Source of the DNA: Granulicella sp. S156
GTDB lineage: Bacteria > Acidobacteriota > Terriglobia > Terriglobales > Acidobacteriaceae
Assembly: GCF_009766105.1 (NCBI RefSeq)
Contig: NZ_LMUH01000013.1
Location: 1-64,000, forward strand
Length of the DNA stretch: 64,000 nt
Reading direction: 5' to 3'
Shown: piece after piece, positions 17,261 through 27,002 of the stretch
Layout of the letters: the number at the start of each line of letters is the position of its first letter
Numbering within the stretch: the stretch's first letter is position 1
Notes under the pieces: model-generated
Seen by the model: only the letters and a program-made list of their open reading frames with translations
Database searches by the model: none
Told to the model about the DNA's origin: nothing
Position numbers and translations under genes: made by a program

Positions 17261-18523
17261 ATGCCTATCGACCTGAACGCCACGCTTGCCGTAGCCGACC
17301 CCGACATCGCTGCCCAAATTGAGAACGAGGTTGTGCGTCAGCACGAAGGCCTCGAGATGATTGCCAGCGAGAACTTCGTCTCACGCGCTGTACTGGAGGC
17401 CGCCGGCACGGTTTTCACCAACAAGTACGCCGAGGGCTATCCCGGCAAGCGTTACTACGGCGGCTGCGAGTTTGCCGATGTTGTTGAGAATCTGGCCCGC
17501 GATCGTGCCAAGCAGCTCTTTGGCGCAGAACATGTAAACGTGCAGCCGCACTCCGGCTCGCAGGCCAACGCCGCGGCGTACATGACGCTGGTGCAGCCGG
17601 GCGACACCGTCCTCGGCCTTGATTTGGCCCATGGCGGCCACCTCACCCATGGCCACAAGCTCAACTTCAGCGGCAAGCTCTACAAGATCGCAGGCTACAA
17701 GGTTCGCCAGGATACCGAAGTCATCGACTACGATGAGCTCGAAGCCCAGGCCATCGCCGAGAAGCCAAAGATGATCATTGGTGGCGGCTCAGCCTATCCA
17801 CGCCAGTTCGACTTCGCGCGCCTGCGCCAGATCGCCGATAAAGTCGGCGCTTACCTCTTTGTAGACATGGCGCACTTCGCAGGTCTGGTTGCCGGCGGAG
17901 CGCACCCCTCTCCTGTGCCGCACGCACACATCGTCACCACGACCACGCATAAGACCCTACGCGGCCCACGTGCCGGTCTGATTCTTTGCAACGCCGAGTT
18001 CGCTGCAGGGGTAGACCGCAGCGTCTTCCCCGGCCAGCAGGGCGGCCCGCTGATGCACATCGTTGCCGCCAAGGCCGTGGCCTTCAAGGAGGCGTTGCAG
18101 CCCGAGTTCGCCGCCTATGCGAAGCAGACGATTGCGAACGCCAAGGCGCTTGGCGAAGCGATGCAGGCTGAAGGCTTCCGGATTGTCTCGGGCGGCACGG
18201 ATACGCACTTGATTCTGGTCGATGTCTTTGCGAAGGGTATTCTCGGCTCCGAGGCCGAGTTCGCGCTCGGCGAGGCCGGCATCACGGTCAATAAGAATGC
18301 GATTCCGTTCGACGTCAACCCTCCGATGAAGCCCAGCGGCATTCGTCTGGGCACTCCCGCGCTGACCACGCGCGGCATGAAAGAAGACCAGATGCGGACG
18401 ATCGCGAAGTGGATCGCCACAGCACTCGAGCACCGTTCGGACGCCGCAAAACTCGCTGAGATCCGTGGACTGGTGGGCGAGTTGGCGGAGCAGTTTCCGC
18501 TGTACGGATGGTTGCGCGCCTAG
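17261..18523 (+). CDS. glyA: Serine hydroxymethyltransferase
   Basis: A 420-residue PLP enzyme interconverting serine and glycine with tetrahydrofolate, the main source of one-carbon units. Family blocks are clear: [34 protein letters not shown], and the PLP lysine in [13 protein letters not shown]. Length is typical. The ATG at 17261 is chosen over an in-frame TTG three codons upstream because it starts at the family N-terminus. It ends a same-strand series with alr and is followed by a perfect hairpin. Cytosolic, usually a tetramer. Confidence 0.97.
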   Translation: MPIDLNATLAVADPDIAAQIENEVVRQHEGLEMIASENFVSRAVLEAAGTVFTNKYAEGYPGKRYYGGCEFADVVENLARDRAKQLFGAEHVNVQPHSGSQANAAAYMTLVQPGDTVLGLDLAHGGHLTHGHKLNFSGKLYKIAGYKVRQDTEVIDYDELEAQAIAEKPKMIIGGGSAYPRQFDFARLRQIADKVGAYLFVDMAHFAGLVAGGAHPSPVPHAHIVTTTTHKTLRGPRAGLILCNAEFAAGVDRSVFPGQQGGPLMHIVAAKAVAFKEALQPEFAAYAKQTIANAKALGEAMQAEGFRIVSGGTDTHLILVDVFAKGILGSEAEFALGEAGITVNKNAIPFDVNPPMKPSGIRLGTPALTTRGMKEDQMRTIAKWIATALEHRSDAAKLAEIRGLVGELAEQFPLYGWLRA

Positions 18524-18548
18524 TGGTTTTTGCATTTATTTGTTCTTC

Positions 18549-18583
18549 GCCGTCATGCTGAGCCATAGGCTCAGCATGACGGC
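18549..18583. terminator. Perfect hairpin after glyA
   Basis: Perfect 16-bp arms GCCGTCATGCTGAGCC (18549-18564) and GGCTCAGCATGACGGC (18568-18583) with a 3-base loop, followed by a short A-run on the plus strand. It probably ends the glyA transcript. The arm begins with GTCATGCTGAG, a start like that of common dispersed palindromes in soil bacteria, so it may also be a member of a repeat family. Confidence 0.7.
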
Positions 18584-18683
18584 AAAAACCAACCCAAAGC
18601 CTCCAGCCTGACGCCTCACCCCTATATGCGCTACATTCTCTTCGTACCGGGGTTAGTCTTGGTACTGTTACGAAGAGGGTTCT

Positions 18684-19181
18684 ATGTTCTGGATTATTGC
18701 TCTCGGTATAGCCACCGGCATGCGCACGATGACACCAATCACCGTGGTCTGCTGGTTTACGGCCTTCGCTCTGTTGCCGGCGAACGGCTGGACGTTCTGG
18801 GCCGCGAAGATGATCACCGTGATCATCTTTACGATAGGTGCGCTCAGCGAGTACTACATCGACATACTGCCGCAGACTCCCAGCCGTACCAGGCTTCCGG
18901 GCGTGCTGGCACGGCTGGTTTCTGCGGCACTGACAGGTGCGGTGGTGGCGGCCGCTCTGCGGGAGCCACTCGCAGGGGGCATTGTCTTTGGCTGCATAGG
19001 AGCTCTCATCGGAACCTACGGGGGCCATTCCCTGCGCCTGTACTTTGGCAGGCTTGTAGGCCGGGATCTCCCTGTCGGGCTGTGTGAATCGGTCCTTGCG
19101 CTAGGGATCGCTGTGTTGGCTCTGAACTTCATCCACATGGACATTCAGGAAGCAGCAGGAGCCGCACGCACGTTCTTCTAA
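18684..19181 (+). CDS. DUF4126 family membrane protein
   Basis: A 165-residue, strongly hydrophobic protein with about four membrane segments and glycine-rich helices (GLIxT-like GALIGTYGG). The N-terminal GIATGMRTMTP and the later RLPGVLARLVSAALTGA match the DUF4126 pattern. The family is small, widespread and functionally uncharacterised; no transport substrate is known. AGAGGG precedes the ATG. Its stop overlaps the stop of the convergent prmC gene by 4 bases, so the two transcripts must overlap at their ends. Confidence 0.85.
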   Translation: MFWIIALGIATGMRTMTPITVVCWFTAFALLPANGWTFWAAKMITVIIFTIGALSEYYIDILPQTPSRTRLPGVLARLVSAALTGAVVAAALREPLAGGIVFGCIGALIGTYGGHSLRLYFGRLVGRDLPVGLCESVLALGIAVLALNFIHMDIQEAAGAARTFF

Positions 19182-20014
19182 ACTTTTTCCGCGAGCGCGA
19201 CGCGCGGGATGTTTGCATAGTCGTCCACAAACCTCACATCGTCCCAGCCGATGAGCAACTGCTCCAGCGCATGGCGTTGGCCGAAGCCGATTTCCATGGC
19301 TAGCAGGCCCCCCTTGCGCAAAGCGGATTGGGCGGCAGGGATCAGCCGCTGGTAGACATCCAGCCCCAATTTACCGGCGAACAGCGCGGTGTGCGGCTCG
19401 TGCCCTACGACTTCGCGTTGCATCTCGGCAGCGTCACCCGCTGGGATATAGGGTGGATTTGAGGCCACAAGATCGAACCGCAAACCTGCTGCGATCTCTG
19501 CGTCGACCCCCGACAGCAAGTCACCCTGCACAAATCGTATGCGTTTCCCAAAGCCGAGCCGTTCGGCGTTGTCGCGAGCTACTGCCAGCGCGCTGGGTGA
19601 GATATCTGTTGCAATCAGCTCGGCAGAAGGTAGATGCGCGGCCAGCGCAATGGCAATCGCTCCTGAGCCTGTTCCTATATCCGCGATGCGCAGCTTGACC
19701 GGCTGCGTTGCGGCCCATGCCAGCGCGGCCTCGACCAAATGTTCTGTCTCGGGGCGGGGAATCAGCACATCGGGCGTCACCTGCAGCTCGAGACCGTAGA
19801 ACTCCTGACCGCCAGTGATGTACTGGAGCGGCTCGCCCGAATTGCGGCGGGCCACAAACTCGAAAAACGTCTCCGCATGTGTCGCATCGAGTTCCGCCTC
19901 AGGATGCGCGAGCACCCACGCGCGTTCGCAGCCGAGCACATGGGCAAGCAGCGTCTCGGCGTCGCGACGGACGATGTGGGTGGAGGCTTGGACGAGGGCT
20001 TCGCGAAGGGTCAT
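19178..20014 (-). CDS. prmC: Release factor glutamine methyltransferase
   Basis: A 278-residue SAM-dependent methyltransferase. The SAM motif ADIGTGSGAIAIALA and the substrate-binding NPPY in LVASNPPYIP are diagnostic of PrmC/HemK, which methylates the glutamine in the GGQ loop of RF1 and RF2. The N-terminal helical domain (AETLLAHVLGCERAWVLAHP) that contacts the release factor is complete. It overlaps the upstream SRPBCC gene as ATGA, implying coupled translation. prfA is not adjacent in this window. Cytosolic. Confidence 0.96.
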   Translation of the reverse strand: MTLREALVQASTHIVRRDAETLLAHVLGCERAWVLAHPEAELDATHAETFFEFVARRNSGEPLQYITGGQEFYGLELQVTPDVLIPRPETEHLVEAALAWAATQPVKLRIADIGTGSGAIAIALAAHLPSAELIATDISPSALAVARDNAERLGFGKRIRFVQGDLLSGVDAEIAAGLRFDLVASNPPYIPAGDAAEMQREVVGHEPHTALFAGKLGLDVYQRLIPAAQSALRKGGLLAMEIGFGQRHALEQLLIGWDDVRFVDDYANIPRVALAEKV

Positions 20015-20514
20015 GCGTTAGCTGAGTATAGATAACGTTGCCACTCGTCTGTTTCCGCAACCTGTTTGATGACCACGTTGCGCTCCTGCAGCAGTTTGCG
20101 CATATAGCGGCGCAACACGAAGAACTCGGCTAGTCTTCCAAGCCATGGCAGCGGCGCAGAGAATCGAAACTCGTCCACCATCTCCGTGCGAGGCGAGCCA
20201 TCGTCTGCAGGGGAGAGCTCGCGAAAGAAGTGGTCGTGCTGCATGGATCGAAAGGCTCCGCGCAGCATGGTGTCTTGAAAATAGCGCGGCGGGTCGAACG
20301 CGGTGATGAGACTGGTCAGTTGCTGTCGCACGAAAAAGTGCCGCGCCTGCCACGTCACCTGTTCTCCCATGCCGACGAGCCCCGTACGTGTGCCTGCAGT
20401 GGCCTGCTCTCCGAAGTGTGTGTTGCCCAGCAGATGTACCTCGATGGAGCGCGCAAGATCGAAGACGCGTTCGAGTGGCGCAGCGATGACGGTGACCTCG
20501 CGCAGTTGAACCAT
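20011..20514 (-). CDS. SRPBCC (START-like) family protein
   Basis: A 167-residue protein with the START/polyketide-cyclase-like fold: an initial strand TVIAAPLERVFDLARSIEVH, mid-region DTMLRGAFRSMQHDHFF, and a long C-terminal helix. It resembles the ligand-binding proteins often annotated as cyclase/dehydrase or cell-division inhibitor-like SRPBCC. It overlaps prmC by 4 bases and probably forms a two-gene operon with it. It is divergent from the second TonB-dependent receptor. The ligand is unknown. Confidence 0.86.
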   Translation of the reverse strand: MVQLREVTVIAAPLERVFDLARSIEVHLLGNTHFGEQATAGTRTGLVGMGEQVTWQARHFFVRQQLTSLITAFDPPRYFQDTMLRGAFRSMQHDHFFRELSPADDGSPRTEMVDEFRFSAPLPWLGRLAEFFVLRRYMRKLLQERNVVIKQVAETDEWQRYLYSANA

Positions 20515-20753
20515 GTGCTGATAGTAGTTACTTCGTCCGATTTTCGAAAGAGCTTGAAAGAAGTTGTAAGTGACCCATAAAGGTTGAGCATTTCATTATG
20601 CCGCCATTATGGGTGGGGGGCTTTCATAAACATTGTTGCCGGTTGACCTGGCAGATTGGAGCACCCCCCATGCCCTCGCAAAGAGGAGCCATACGTCCTA
20701 GTTCACCCGTAGTTTCGCATTCTCTGTTGTGTTTGCACCTGGAGGCAGTAATT

Positions 20754-23700
20754 TTGTTGGAACATCAGCTTCAAATATCGCGCAAAAAAAAGAAAGAAAA
20801 CTCTTTTTCTCTTCGTAAGCTAATTTTTGGACAACGTCATTTGCTGGGCGCCTTTCTTCTTTTGTTGGGAATGCTCTTTATAGCTTCTTCTCGCCTGGCG
20901 GGGCAGTCTACATTTGGAAGCATTCGTGGGACCGCCCAGGATAACTCAGGTGCTGAGATCCCAGGCACGCAGCTTACATTGCACAGCGTGGATAAAAATA
21001 CAGATCGCGTGATTAATACAGATTCGACGGGAAGCTACACGCTCGAGAATGTATTAGCTGGTCGATATAGCATCCGCGCACACCATGAAGGATTCGCAGA
21101 TACAGTGGTTGACGGTATTACCGTAGCAGCGCGGCAGGATCTTCGGGTTACGCTTACGATGCCTGTCGCCACGCAGGTAACTTCGGTGGTGGTAACAACC
21201 TCCGCTAACCAGATCAACACGGAAAACGGAGTCATCGGAGACTCCAAGGGCACAGCCGAGATCGGCCAACTGCCGCTCAACTTCCGTGCTTCCACTACCA
21301 GTCCGCTGGCATCGCTGGAGACCTCTCCGAATGTGCAGCAGGACAGCCAGGGAAACGTAGCTATTGGCGGCGCAACCGCTAACCAGATCGGCTTTTCGGT
21401 CGACGGTATCTCGACGACGAATATCTTCAACAGCGCCGCGGGAACGAATCCTTATCCCTCTCCTGAAGGGATTGGTGAGCTAAAAGTTACGGCCTTCAAT
21501 AACAATGCCGAGTTCTCCCAGGTAGGTGACGTAACGTTCACCAGCAAGGGCGGAACGAACAACTTTCATGGCAGCCTCTTCGAGTACCTTCAGAACGATG
21601 CACTCGATGCTCGAGTGCTCAACTTCCCCCAGAAGGCCCCGAAGCATTTCAATACCTTTGGCGGCAGCATCGGTGGTCCGGTAATCATTCCTCATCTTTA
21701 TGACGGCCACGACAAAACGTTTTTCTTCTTTGACTATGAAGGTAACCGGAGACGGACTTCGCAGGCGGAACAGTACACGGTGCCTGATCAGCTAGAAAGG
21801 TCGGGAAACCTGACCGAACTTACTAGTTCGGTTACGAATCCCTTTACAGGTCATCCCTATCCGAACGATACGGTCCCAGTCAGTCCTTTCGCTGCGGCGT
21901 TATTAAGTAAATATTATCCGTTACCCAATGCTTCTCTTCCTGGTGGAATCAACTATCAGACACTTGTCCCCATCCCATCGAATACGGATGGTTTTGACGC
22001 CCGTGTCGATCAGGTACTTACATCGAAACAGCAGGTATACGCTCGGTTCAATCGTAAGAACCTTTTGGTAAATGTAGTAAATCCTCTTCTGCCAAACGAC
22101 GTAGATACTGAGCATGATCGTAGTTTTCTTATCTCTCACAACTATGTCATCAGTACCCGGTTATTGAACGAGTTTCGCTACGGCTTCACGGATACGATAC
22201 TGTCTCCGGACTTCCCGATAGAAGGAGCTGCCGCCCTGCAAGGGTTAGACCTTCAGGTAAATGGAAACCAGGGGGTAAACGTTTTGAACCACCCGACAGA
22301 TCAGGGCTTCCCCACGATCGTATTCTCCGACGGAACGAACTTCACTTCGATCGGCAGAGACCATGTCGGTCCCACGCTATCTACAACGAAACAGATTGCG
22401 GACAATATCACTTATACCCGGGGTAGGCATACGATTCGTGGCGGCGTGGACATTCGTTGGGTACGCTTCGCTGTGCCGGAGATCGAAACACCCTCTGACG
22501 ACTATGGCCTATTTACCTTCAATCAAAGTACATTTACTGGAAACGCCTTTGGTGACCTATTGCTTGGCGCCCCCAATACGACTTACTTTGCCGTAACCGG
22601 ACCGCGCGATGATGCCGGTGGCGCTCAGACCGGTATCTATGGTCAGGACCAATGGCAGGTAAGCGATCGTCTGACGATCAATTTCGGCCTGCGTTGGGAG
22701 TTGCTTCCTCCCTTTGTCGACAAGAACGGAATTCAGGCTAACTTCGATCCGAACTACACCGGTCAGGGAGCGAACGGCCAGGGTGCCGTCATCGTCAACA
22801 ATATATTGCTGAACGGACTTGGACCGGCTCCAGCCTTCCTGGCTTCGTTCAATGCGTGCGGTCTAAGTGGTATTAATCCGAACTACAACGCGGCTACCTG
22901 TACGCCCGTAGTGACGAACCAGCAGGATGGCCTGGCAACGGGCCTTCGGCAAACCTATCTCCGTAACTTCGACCCGCGTGTCAGTATTGCCTTCCGTCCC
23001 TTTAGAGACAATAAGACGGTGATTCGCGCCGGCTTTGGCATCTTTACCGTAACTGCTTTGGGGCAGCTGCAGAACAACAATGAAAGTAACCCGCAGGCAG
23101 CCGTCAACACCTGGCAGAACAATAATGGAGGGGTGCCACTCTTCACCTTCCCGCACGTTACACCGGTGAATGCGGGATTGCAGTTTGGTGGAGGAGAGCT
23201 TGAACAGGCTACCGACCCTCACTATCGCGACTCCCAATCAGAGCAGTGGAACATCACGATCGAGCGGGAGCTTACCTCCAATACATCGTTGCGTGTGAGC
23301 TATGTCGGCATGAACTCCTACCGGCTCCCTGTCACGATCAACCTGAATCAAACGCCGCCCAGCACACAGCCTTATAACTTTGCGAATGCGCCTTTTCAGA
23401 ACTGGGGCGTGATCTTCTCTACCAACAACCTGGGTAATCAGGACTATCAGGCGCTGGAGTTAGAGGCCAGCCATAGAATGTCGCGTGGCCTTTCTTATCA
23501 GGCGAACTATACCTGGGCCCATAACCTCAGCGACGGACAGGGCGACGCACCTACCACATTTCAAGGTGAGACCCGCTACGGGCTTGCTGACCTGAATCGC
23601 TTCGACATCAGCGCGAACAAAGGCAACGTCGTTGGAACGCGCCGCCAGCGTCTGTTGGTATCGGGAACGTATGAGTTGCCGTTTGGAAAGGGGCGGCAGT

Positions 23701-24248
23701 GGTTAGCTTCGTCTCCTATCCTTGGTGGCATTCTTGGAGGCTGGAACCTGAATACGATTACGCTGTTGGAGACAGGTCCTTACCTGACCCCGACGGACAG
23801 CATCAATGATGACCAGACCAACACTGACCCAGCCGGAGATGGTTCCATCGTCCGCCCTGACCGTGTAGGCAATCCTCGTCAAATGGGTGCCATCGTATCG
23901 AATCCCGGCTGCGTGCAGCCCACGGGCAACGGTATAACCCTACTCAACGTTTGCGCGTTTGCGCCTACCCCGAAGGATGCAGGGCGAGTCGGCAATGCAA
24001 GCGTAGGGAGCCTCGAAGGGCCTGGCACTATCGCAGTCAGTGCAGGTCTGGCCAAGGTCTTCGCGATTCGGGATAACGTGCATCTGCGTTTCGAGTCGAC
24101 GTTCACCAATATCCTGAACCATACCAACTATGCGCCGCCAGTGACGAACATCAGCAATCCAACTTCGTTTGGCGTACTTACTGCGGGACAGACGGCGGAA
24201 AACGCAGGCAACCGTACAGGGCAAATTGCTCTTAGGGTGGAGTTCTAA
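20754..24248 (+). CDS. Second Oar-like TonB-dependent receptor
   Basis: An outer-membrane receptor of about 1164 residues with the same architecture as the first: a basic N-region, a hydrophobic signal (HLLGAFLLLLGMLFIASS), a carboxypeptidase-regulatory domain (GSIRGTAQDNSGAEIPGTQL), plug, and barrel ending TGQIALRVEF. The frame is open from 20598. TTG at 20754 has GGAGG 8 bases upstream and directly precedes the basic signal-peptide region; ATG at 20670, with GGAG 9 bases upstream, is the alternative. Sequence is visibly richer in A/T than neighbouring genes, with many GTA, TTA and AAT codons, which might reflect acquisition. The substrate cannot be inferred. Confidence 0.9.
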   Translation: MLEHQLQISRKKKKENSFSLRKLIFGQRHLLGAFLLLLGMLFIASSRLAGQSTFGSIRGTAQDNSGAEIPGTQLTLHSVDKNTDRVINTDSTGSYTLENVLAGRYSIRAHHEGFADTVVDGITVAARQDLRVTLTMPVATQVTSVVVTTSANQINTENGVIGDSKGTAEIGQLPLNFRASTTSPLASLETSPNVQQDSQGNVAIGGATANQIGFSVDGISTTNIFNSAAGTNPYPSPEGIGELKVTAFNNNAEFSQVGDVTFTSKGGTNNFHGSLFEYLQNDALDARVLNFPQKAPKHFNTFGGSIGGPVIIPHLYDGHDKTFFFFDYEGNRRRTSQAEQYTVPDQLERSGNLTELTSSVTNPFTGHPYPNDTVPVSPFAAALLSKYYPLPNASLPGGINYQTLVPIPSNTDGFDARVDQVLTSKQQVYARFNRKNLLVNVVNPLLPNDVDTEHDRSFLISHNYVISTRLLNEFRYGFTDTILSPDFPIEGAAALQGLDLQVNGNQGVNVLNHPTDQGFPTIVFSDGTNFTSIGRDHVGPTLSTTKQIADNITYTRGRHTIRGGVDIRWVRFAVPEIETPSDDYGLFTFNQSTFTGNAFGDLLLGAPNTTYFAVTGPRDDAGGAQTGIYGQDQWQVSDRLTINFGLRWELLPPFVDKNGIQANFDPNYTGQGANGQGAVIVNNILLNGLGPAPAFLASFNACGLSGINPNYNAATCTPVVTNQQDGLATGLRQTYLRNFDPRVSIAFRPFRDNKTVIRAGFGIFTVTALGQLQNNNESNPQAAVNTWQNNNGGVPLFTFPHVTPVNAGLQFGGGELEQATDPHYRDSQSEQWNITIERELTSNTSLRVSYVGMNSYRLPVTINLNQTPPSTQPYNFANAPFQNWGVIFSTNNLGNQDYQALELEASHRMSRGLSYQANYTWAHNLSDGQGDAPTTFQGETRYGLADLNRFDISANKGNVVGTRRQRLLVSGTYELPFGKGRQWLASSPILGGILGGWNLNTITLLETGPYLTPTDSINDDQTNTDPAGDGSIVRPDRVGNPRQMGAIVSNPGCVQPTGNGITLLNVCAFAPTPKDAGRVGNASVGSLEGPGTIAVSAGLAKVFAIRDNVHLRFESTFTNILNHTNYAPPVTNISNPTSFGVLTAGQTAENAGNRTGQIALRVEF

Positions 24249-24275
24249 GGAGCATTTGCAGGCAATATCGTTGCT

Positions 24276-24322
24276 ATCGGGTCTGGCCGGAACCCACAGA
24301 TTTGATTCCGGTTAGACCCGAT
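24276..24322. terminator. Hairpin after the second TonB-dependent receptor
   Basis: Arms ATCGGGTCTGGCCGGAA (24276-24292) and TTCCGGTTAGACCCGAT (24306-24322) pair at 15 of 17 positions around a 13-base loop. It sits shortly after the receptor stop and before the porin promoter region. Confidence 0.6.
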
Positions 24323-24390
24323 ATCAATCCAACCTATAGAAATCATCGTTAATTCTTTATCGGTTCCTTATGGATACTTAACTATTCTCA

Positions 24391-24436
24391 CCAATGGCGC
24401 ATCTGTACCTGATTTTTGGGATGCAGTCGCCATTGG
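24391..24436 (+). promoter_or_regulatory. Hairpin overlapping the porin ribosome binding site
   Basis: CCAATGGCG at 24391-24399 pairs perfectly with CGCCATTGG at 24428-24436. The 3' arm ends in the GG of GGAGAAG, the Shine-Dalgarno of the porin gene starting at 24443. If formed in the mRNA, the stem would partly hide the ribosome binding site. It could be a thermosensor-like or protein-regulated leader; no ligand-binding fold is recognised. Confidence 0.4.
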
Positions 24437-24442
24437 AGAAGT

Positions 24443-25972
24443 ATGAAATACCCATGTAATACGGGCCTTTTATTTTGTAAGACTGTTCCCGTAATCGCTC
24501 TTCTGATCTTTACTCTTGTCCCCCGCGCACAAGCCCAGCAACTCATCCCCACAAACGATCTTCGGATTAGTTCAGTCTCTTCGGCGGCCACCACGAACAT
24601 GTTATCGGAGGTTCTGCTGAAGACAGCAGCAGACGATGCTGCGCAAAACCAGGCAGCGCTGCAAAGCGGTAACTTCTTTCAGCGGCTCGGACACTTCTAC
24701 GTCGACGACTGGACAGGCAAGCTGCCTTCCGGCCCTGCTCCCGTTCGCCGCGCACTCGATGCCCCGCTCGACTCGGCACCCTTTCCGAATACCGACTGGG
24801 GCTATGGCGGCTCGCCCGACATCGGCGCTCCCGATGGCAACGTCTATCCTCTGATGACTGCTCTCAAGCTGCAGAACAGCCGCACAAAGATCTACGGATG
24901 GATCGCACCCAGCTTCAACGTCAGCACCTCGGACAAGAACAATTTTCCTGTCTCCTATGACATCTTTCCTAACCGCATCGAGTTGAACCAGGCGGTGGTC
25001 TACATTGAGCGTCTGCCGGACACCGTGCAGACGAAGCATTTTGACTTCGGCTATCACCTCACTGCGTTCTACGGTATCGACTACCGCTTCACCACGGCGA
25101 AAGACTATCTCAGTCAGCAACTGTTGCAGAAGAATCATGTCTATGGCTTCGATCCTGTGCTGGAGTATGCAGACCTGTACTTCCCAGTGAAGGATGGACT
25201 GGATATCCGCATTGGACGCTTTCTTTCTGTACCCGGCATCGAAGCGCAGCTCGCGCCGAACAACTACAACATGACGCACTCGCTGCTCTACACAATCGAT
25301 CCCTTTACCGATACCGGCATCATCGGCACATTGAAACTCAATAAGCAGTGGATTGTGCAGTTGGGACTCTCCGCAGGGCATGACGTTGCACCGTGGTCGG
25401 ACGATCGCAAGCCTTCCGTGATCTCGTGTCTTGACTACTCGACGAAGAGCAATCACGATAACTTCTATGCCTGCGCCAACGGCATCAACGACGGCAAGTA
25501 TGCATACAACAACCTGCAGGACTATGACGGCACCTGGTATCACAAGTTCAACGCCAAGTGGCACATGGCGACCGAGGCTTGGTACATGTACGAGCGCGAC
25601 GTCCCCAACGTGGCCGGCAATGTAGCCAACCCTGTGACTCCGGAACTTGGAGCAAACGGTGCCTTCTGCGCGCCTGGCGAGCTTACCTGCACGGCGCCCG
25701 AGTATGCGGTGGTGAATTACATTAACCGCGAGGTGAACTCGAAGCTGATGTTCGGCTTCCGCTCAGACATGCTCAACGACAAGAAGGGCCAGCGTACCGG
25801 CATCGCCGGCAAGTACACCGAAAACACGTTGTATGCGACTAAGTATATCGGCAGCACGATCATGTTGCGGCCGGAGATTCGTTTCGATCATTCGTGGGAT
25901 CGGAAGGGCTACAACAACGGCACAGCGCGCAATCAGTTCTTTGCTGGAATGGACGTGATCTACAAGTTCTAG
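24443..25972 (+). CDS. Outer-membrane beta-barrel porin, BBP2/OmpL-like
   Basis: A 509-residue protein with a signal peptide (IALLIFTLVPRAQAQ) and alternating-polarity strands throughout, ending in AGMDVIYKF with a terminal Phe for Bam recognition. Features such as GYGGSPDIG, GIDYRF, ADLYFPVKDGLDIRIGRF and RPEIRFDHS are typical of the putative beta-barrel porin-2 family, for which diffusion of solutes across the outer membrane is proposed. GGAGAAG lies 5 bases before the ATG. It is followed by two secreted paralogues on the same strand. The transported solute is unknown. Confidence 0.85.
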   Translation: MKYPCNTGLLFCKTVPVIALLIFTLVPRAQAQQLIPTNDLRISSVSSAATTNMLSEVLLKTAADDAAQNQAALQSGNFFQRLGHFYVDDWTGKLPSGPAPVRRALDAPLDSAPFPNTDWGYGGSPDIGAPDGNVYPLMTALKLQNSRTKIYGWIAPSFNVSTSDKNNFPVSYDIFPNRIELNQAVVYIERLPDTVQTKHFDFGYHLTAFYGIDYRFTTAKDYLSQQLLQKNHVYGFDPVLEYADLYFPVKDGLDIRIGRFLSVPGIEAQLAPNNYNMTHSLLYTIDPFTDTGIIGTLKLNKQWIVQLGLSAGHDVAPWSDDRKPSVISCLDYSTKSNHDNFYACANGINDGKYAYNNLQDYDGTWYHKFNAKWHMATEAWYMYERDVPNVAGNVANPVTPELGANGAFCAPGELTCTAPEYAVVNYINREVNSKLMFGFRSDMLNDKKGQRTGIAGKYTENTLYATKYIGSTIMLRPEIRFDHSWDRKGYNNGTARNQFFAGMDVIYKF

Positions 25973-26074
25973 CCAGGTTTTGTGGTCTTCGGGAGTACTC
26001 TTCTCGGCTTGCAGATGTCGCGACAGCGACATTCTGCATCCGAAGAGAGGTACGCCCGGAGAACGCGAAGCTTA

Positions 26075-26899
26075 ATGACGGCCACTGGACACAGGTTACC
26101 CTGCACCGCTCTTCTCCTCTGCGCCTGTTTTGGACATGCGGTTACGATTCATGCGCAGGTACAGAACTTCCATAATCCGCAGGACCTTGTCCTCTCGATG
26201 CTGAACCACGAGCGCGAATCGCATCGCGATCGCTACGAATACCTTTTGAACGAGCGCTCCGAACGCACCGGTGGTCATCTTTGGACCGAGCGCGTCGTAG
26301 AGACCTCTGTCGGCCACGTGCGCTTGCTCCTGGCCGAAGACGGCAAGCCACTCTCCGCCGCTCGTGAGCAGCAGGAGCATGCGCGCCTGGCTGACATCGC
26401 CGCTCACCCCGACGAGTTCGCGCGCAGTGAGCAGGCGCAGAAGAACGACGAAGAGCACACACGGCAGATGCTCGATGTTCTTCCCCGTGGCTTTCTGCTG
26501 GAGAACGTGAAACTCCAGGAGGGCGTCTGGCACATCGACTTTCGGCCTAATCCCGACTACTCGCCGAGCGGTATCGAGGAGCATGTGCTGCACGGAATGA
26601 CCGGGTGGCTCGCCATCGACGCCAGCGATCTGCGCCTGGTGCATATCGAAGGTCACCTTCCGGAGAACGTTGCTATAGGCTTCGGCTTGCTTGCCAACAT
26701 TCGCTCCGGTAGCTACTTTTCTACGGATCGTCAGCTCATCGAAGGTCACTGGCGCACCGTGCATATCCTCACCGACATCCGTGGCAAAGCAGCGCTATTC
26801 AAGACCGTCAGCCGCAATAGCGACCTCACCCGCTCGGAGTTCCACTACCTGGATCCCAATATCACCGCCGTGCAAGCGGTCGCTCTCCTCGAGCACTGA
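26075..26899 (+). CDS. Secreted protein of unknown function, paralogue 1
   Basis: A 274-residue protein with signal peptide (TALLLCACFGHAVTIHAQ). The mature part has conserved stretches shared with the next gene: RYEYLLNERSERTGGHLWTE, RLLLAEDGKPLSA, QQEHARLADI, GFGLLANIRSGSYF. The C-terminal half, rich in alternating strands (WRTVHILTDIRGKAALFKTV), is reminiscent of LolA/LolB-like lipid-binding folds, but this is a by-eye impression. Start ATG 26075 is chosen for the signal peptide; the frame is open to 25982. It follows the porin after about 100 bp. Periplasmic or outer-membrane location is likely. Confidence 0.82.
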   Translation: MTATGHRLPCTALLLCACFGHAVTIHAQVQNFHNPQDLVLSMLNHERESHRDRYEYLLNERSERTGGHLWTERVVETSVGHVRLLLAEDGKPLSAAREQQEHARLADIAAHPDEFARSEQAQKNDEEHTRQMLDVLPRGFLLENVKLQEGVWHIDFRPNPDYSPSGIEEHVLHGMTGWLAIDASDLRLVHIEGHLPENVAIGFGLLANIRSGSYFSTDRQLIEGHWRTVHILTDIRGKAALFKTVSRNSDLTRSEFHYLDPNITAVQAVALLEH

Positions 26900-27002
26900 G
26901 CCAGGGAAGCTTCAACAAAGAATCAAAATTTGTTCCTGTCGGCATCACTTCTCACGCGGTTGAAACATCCTACTTAGGTGGGAGCGCTACACTGCGGTCA
27001 AC

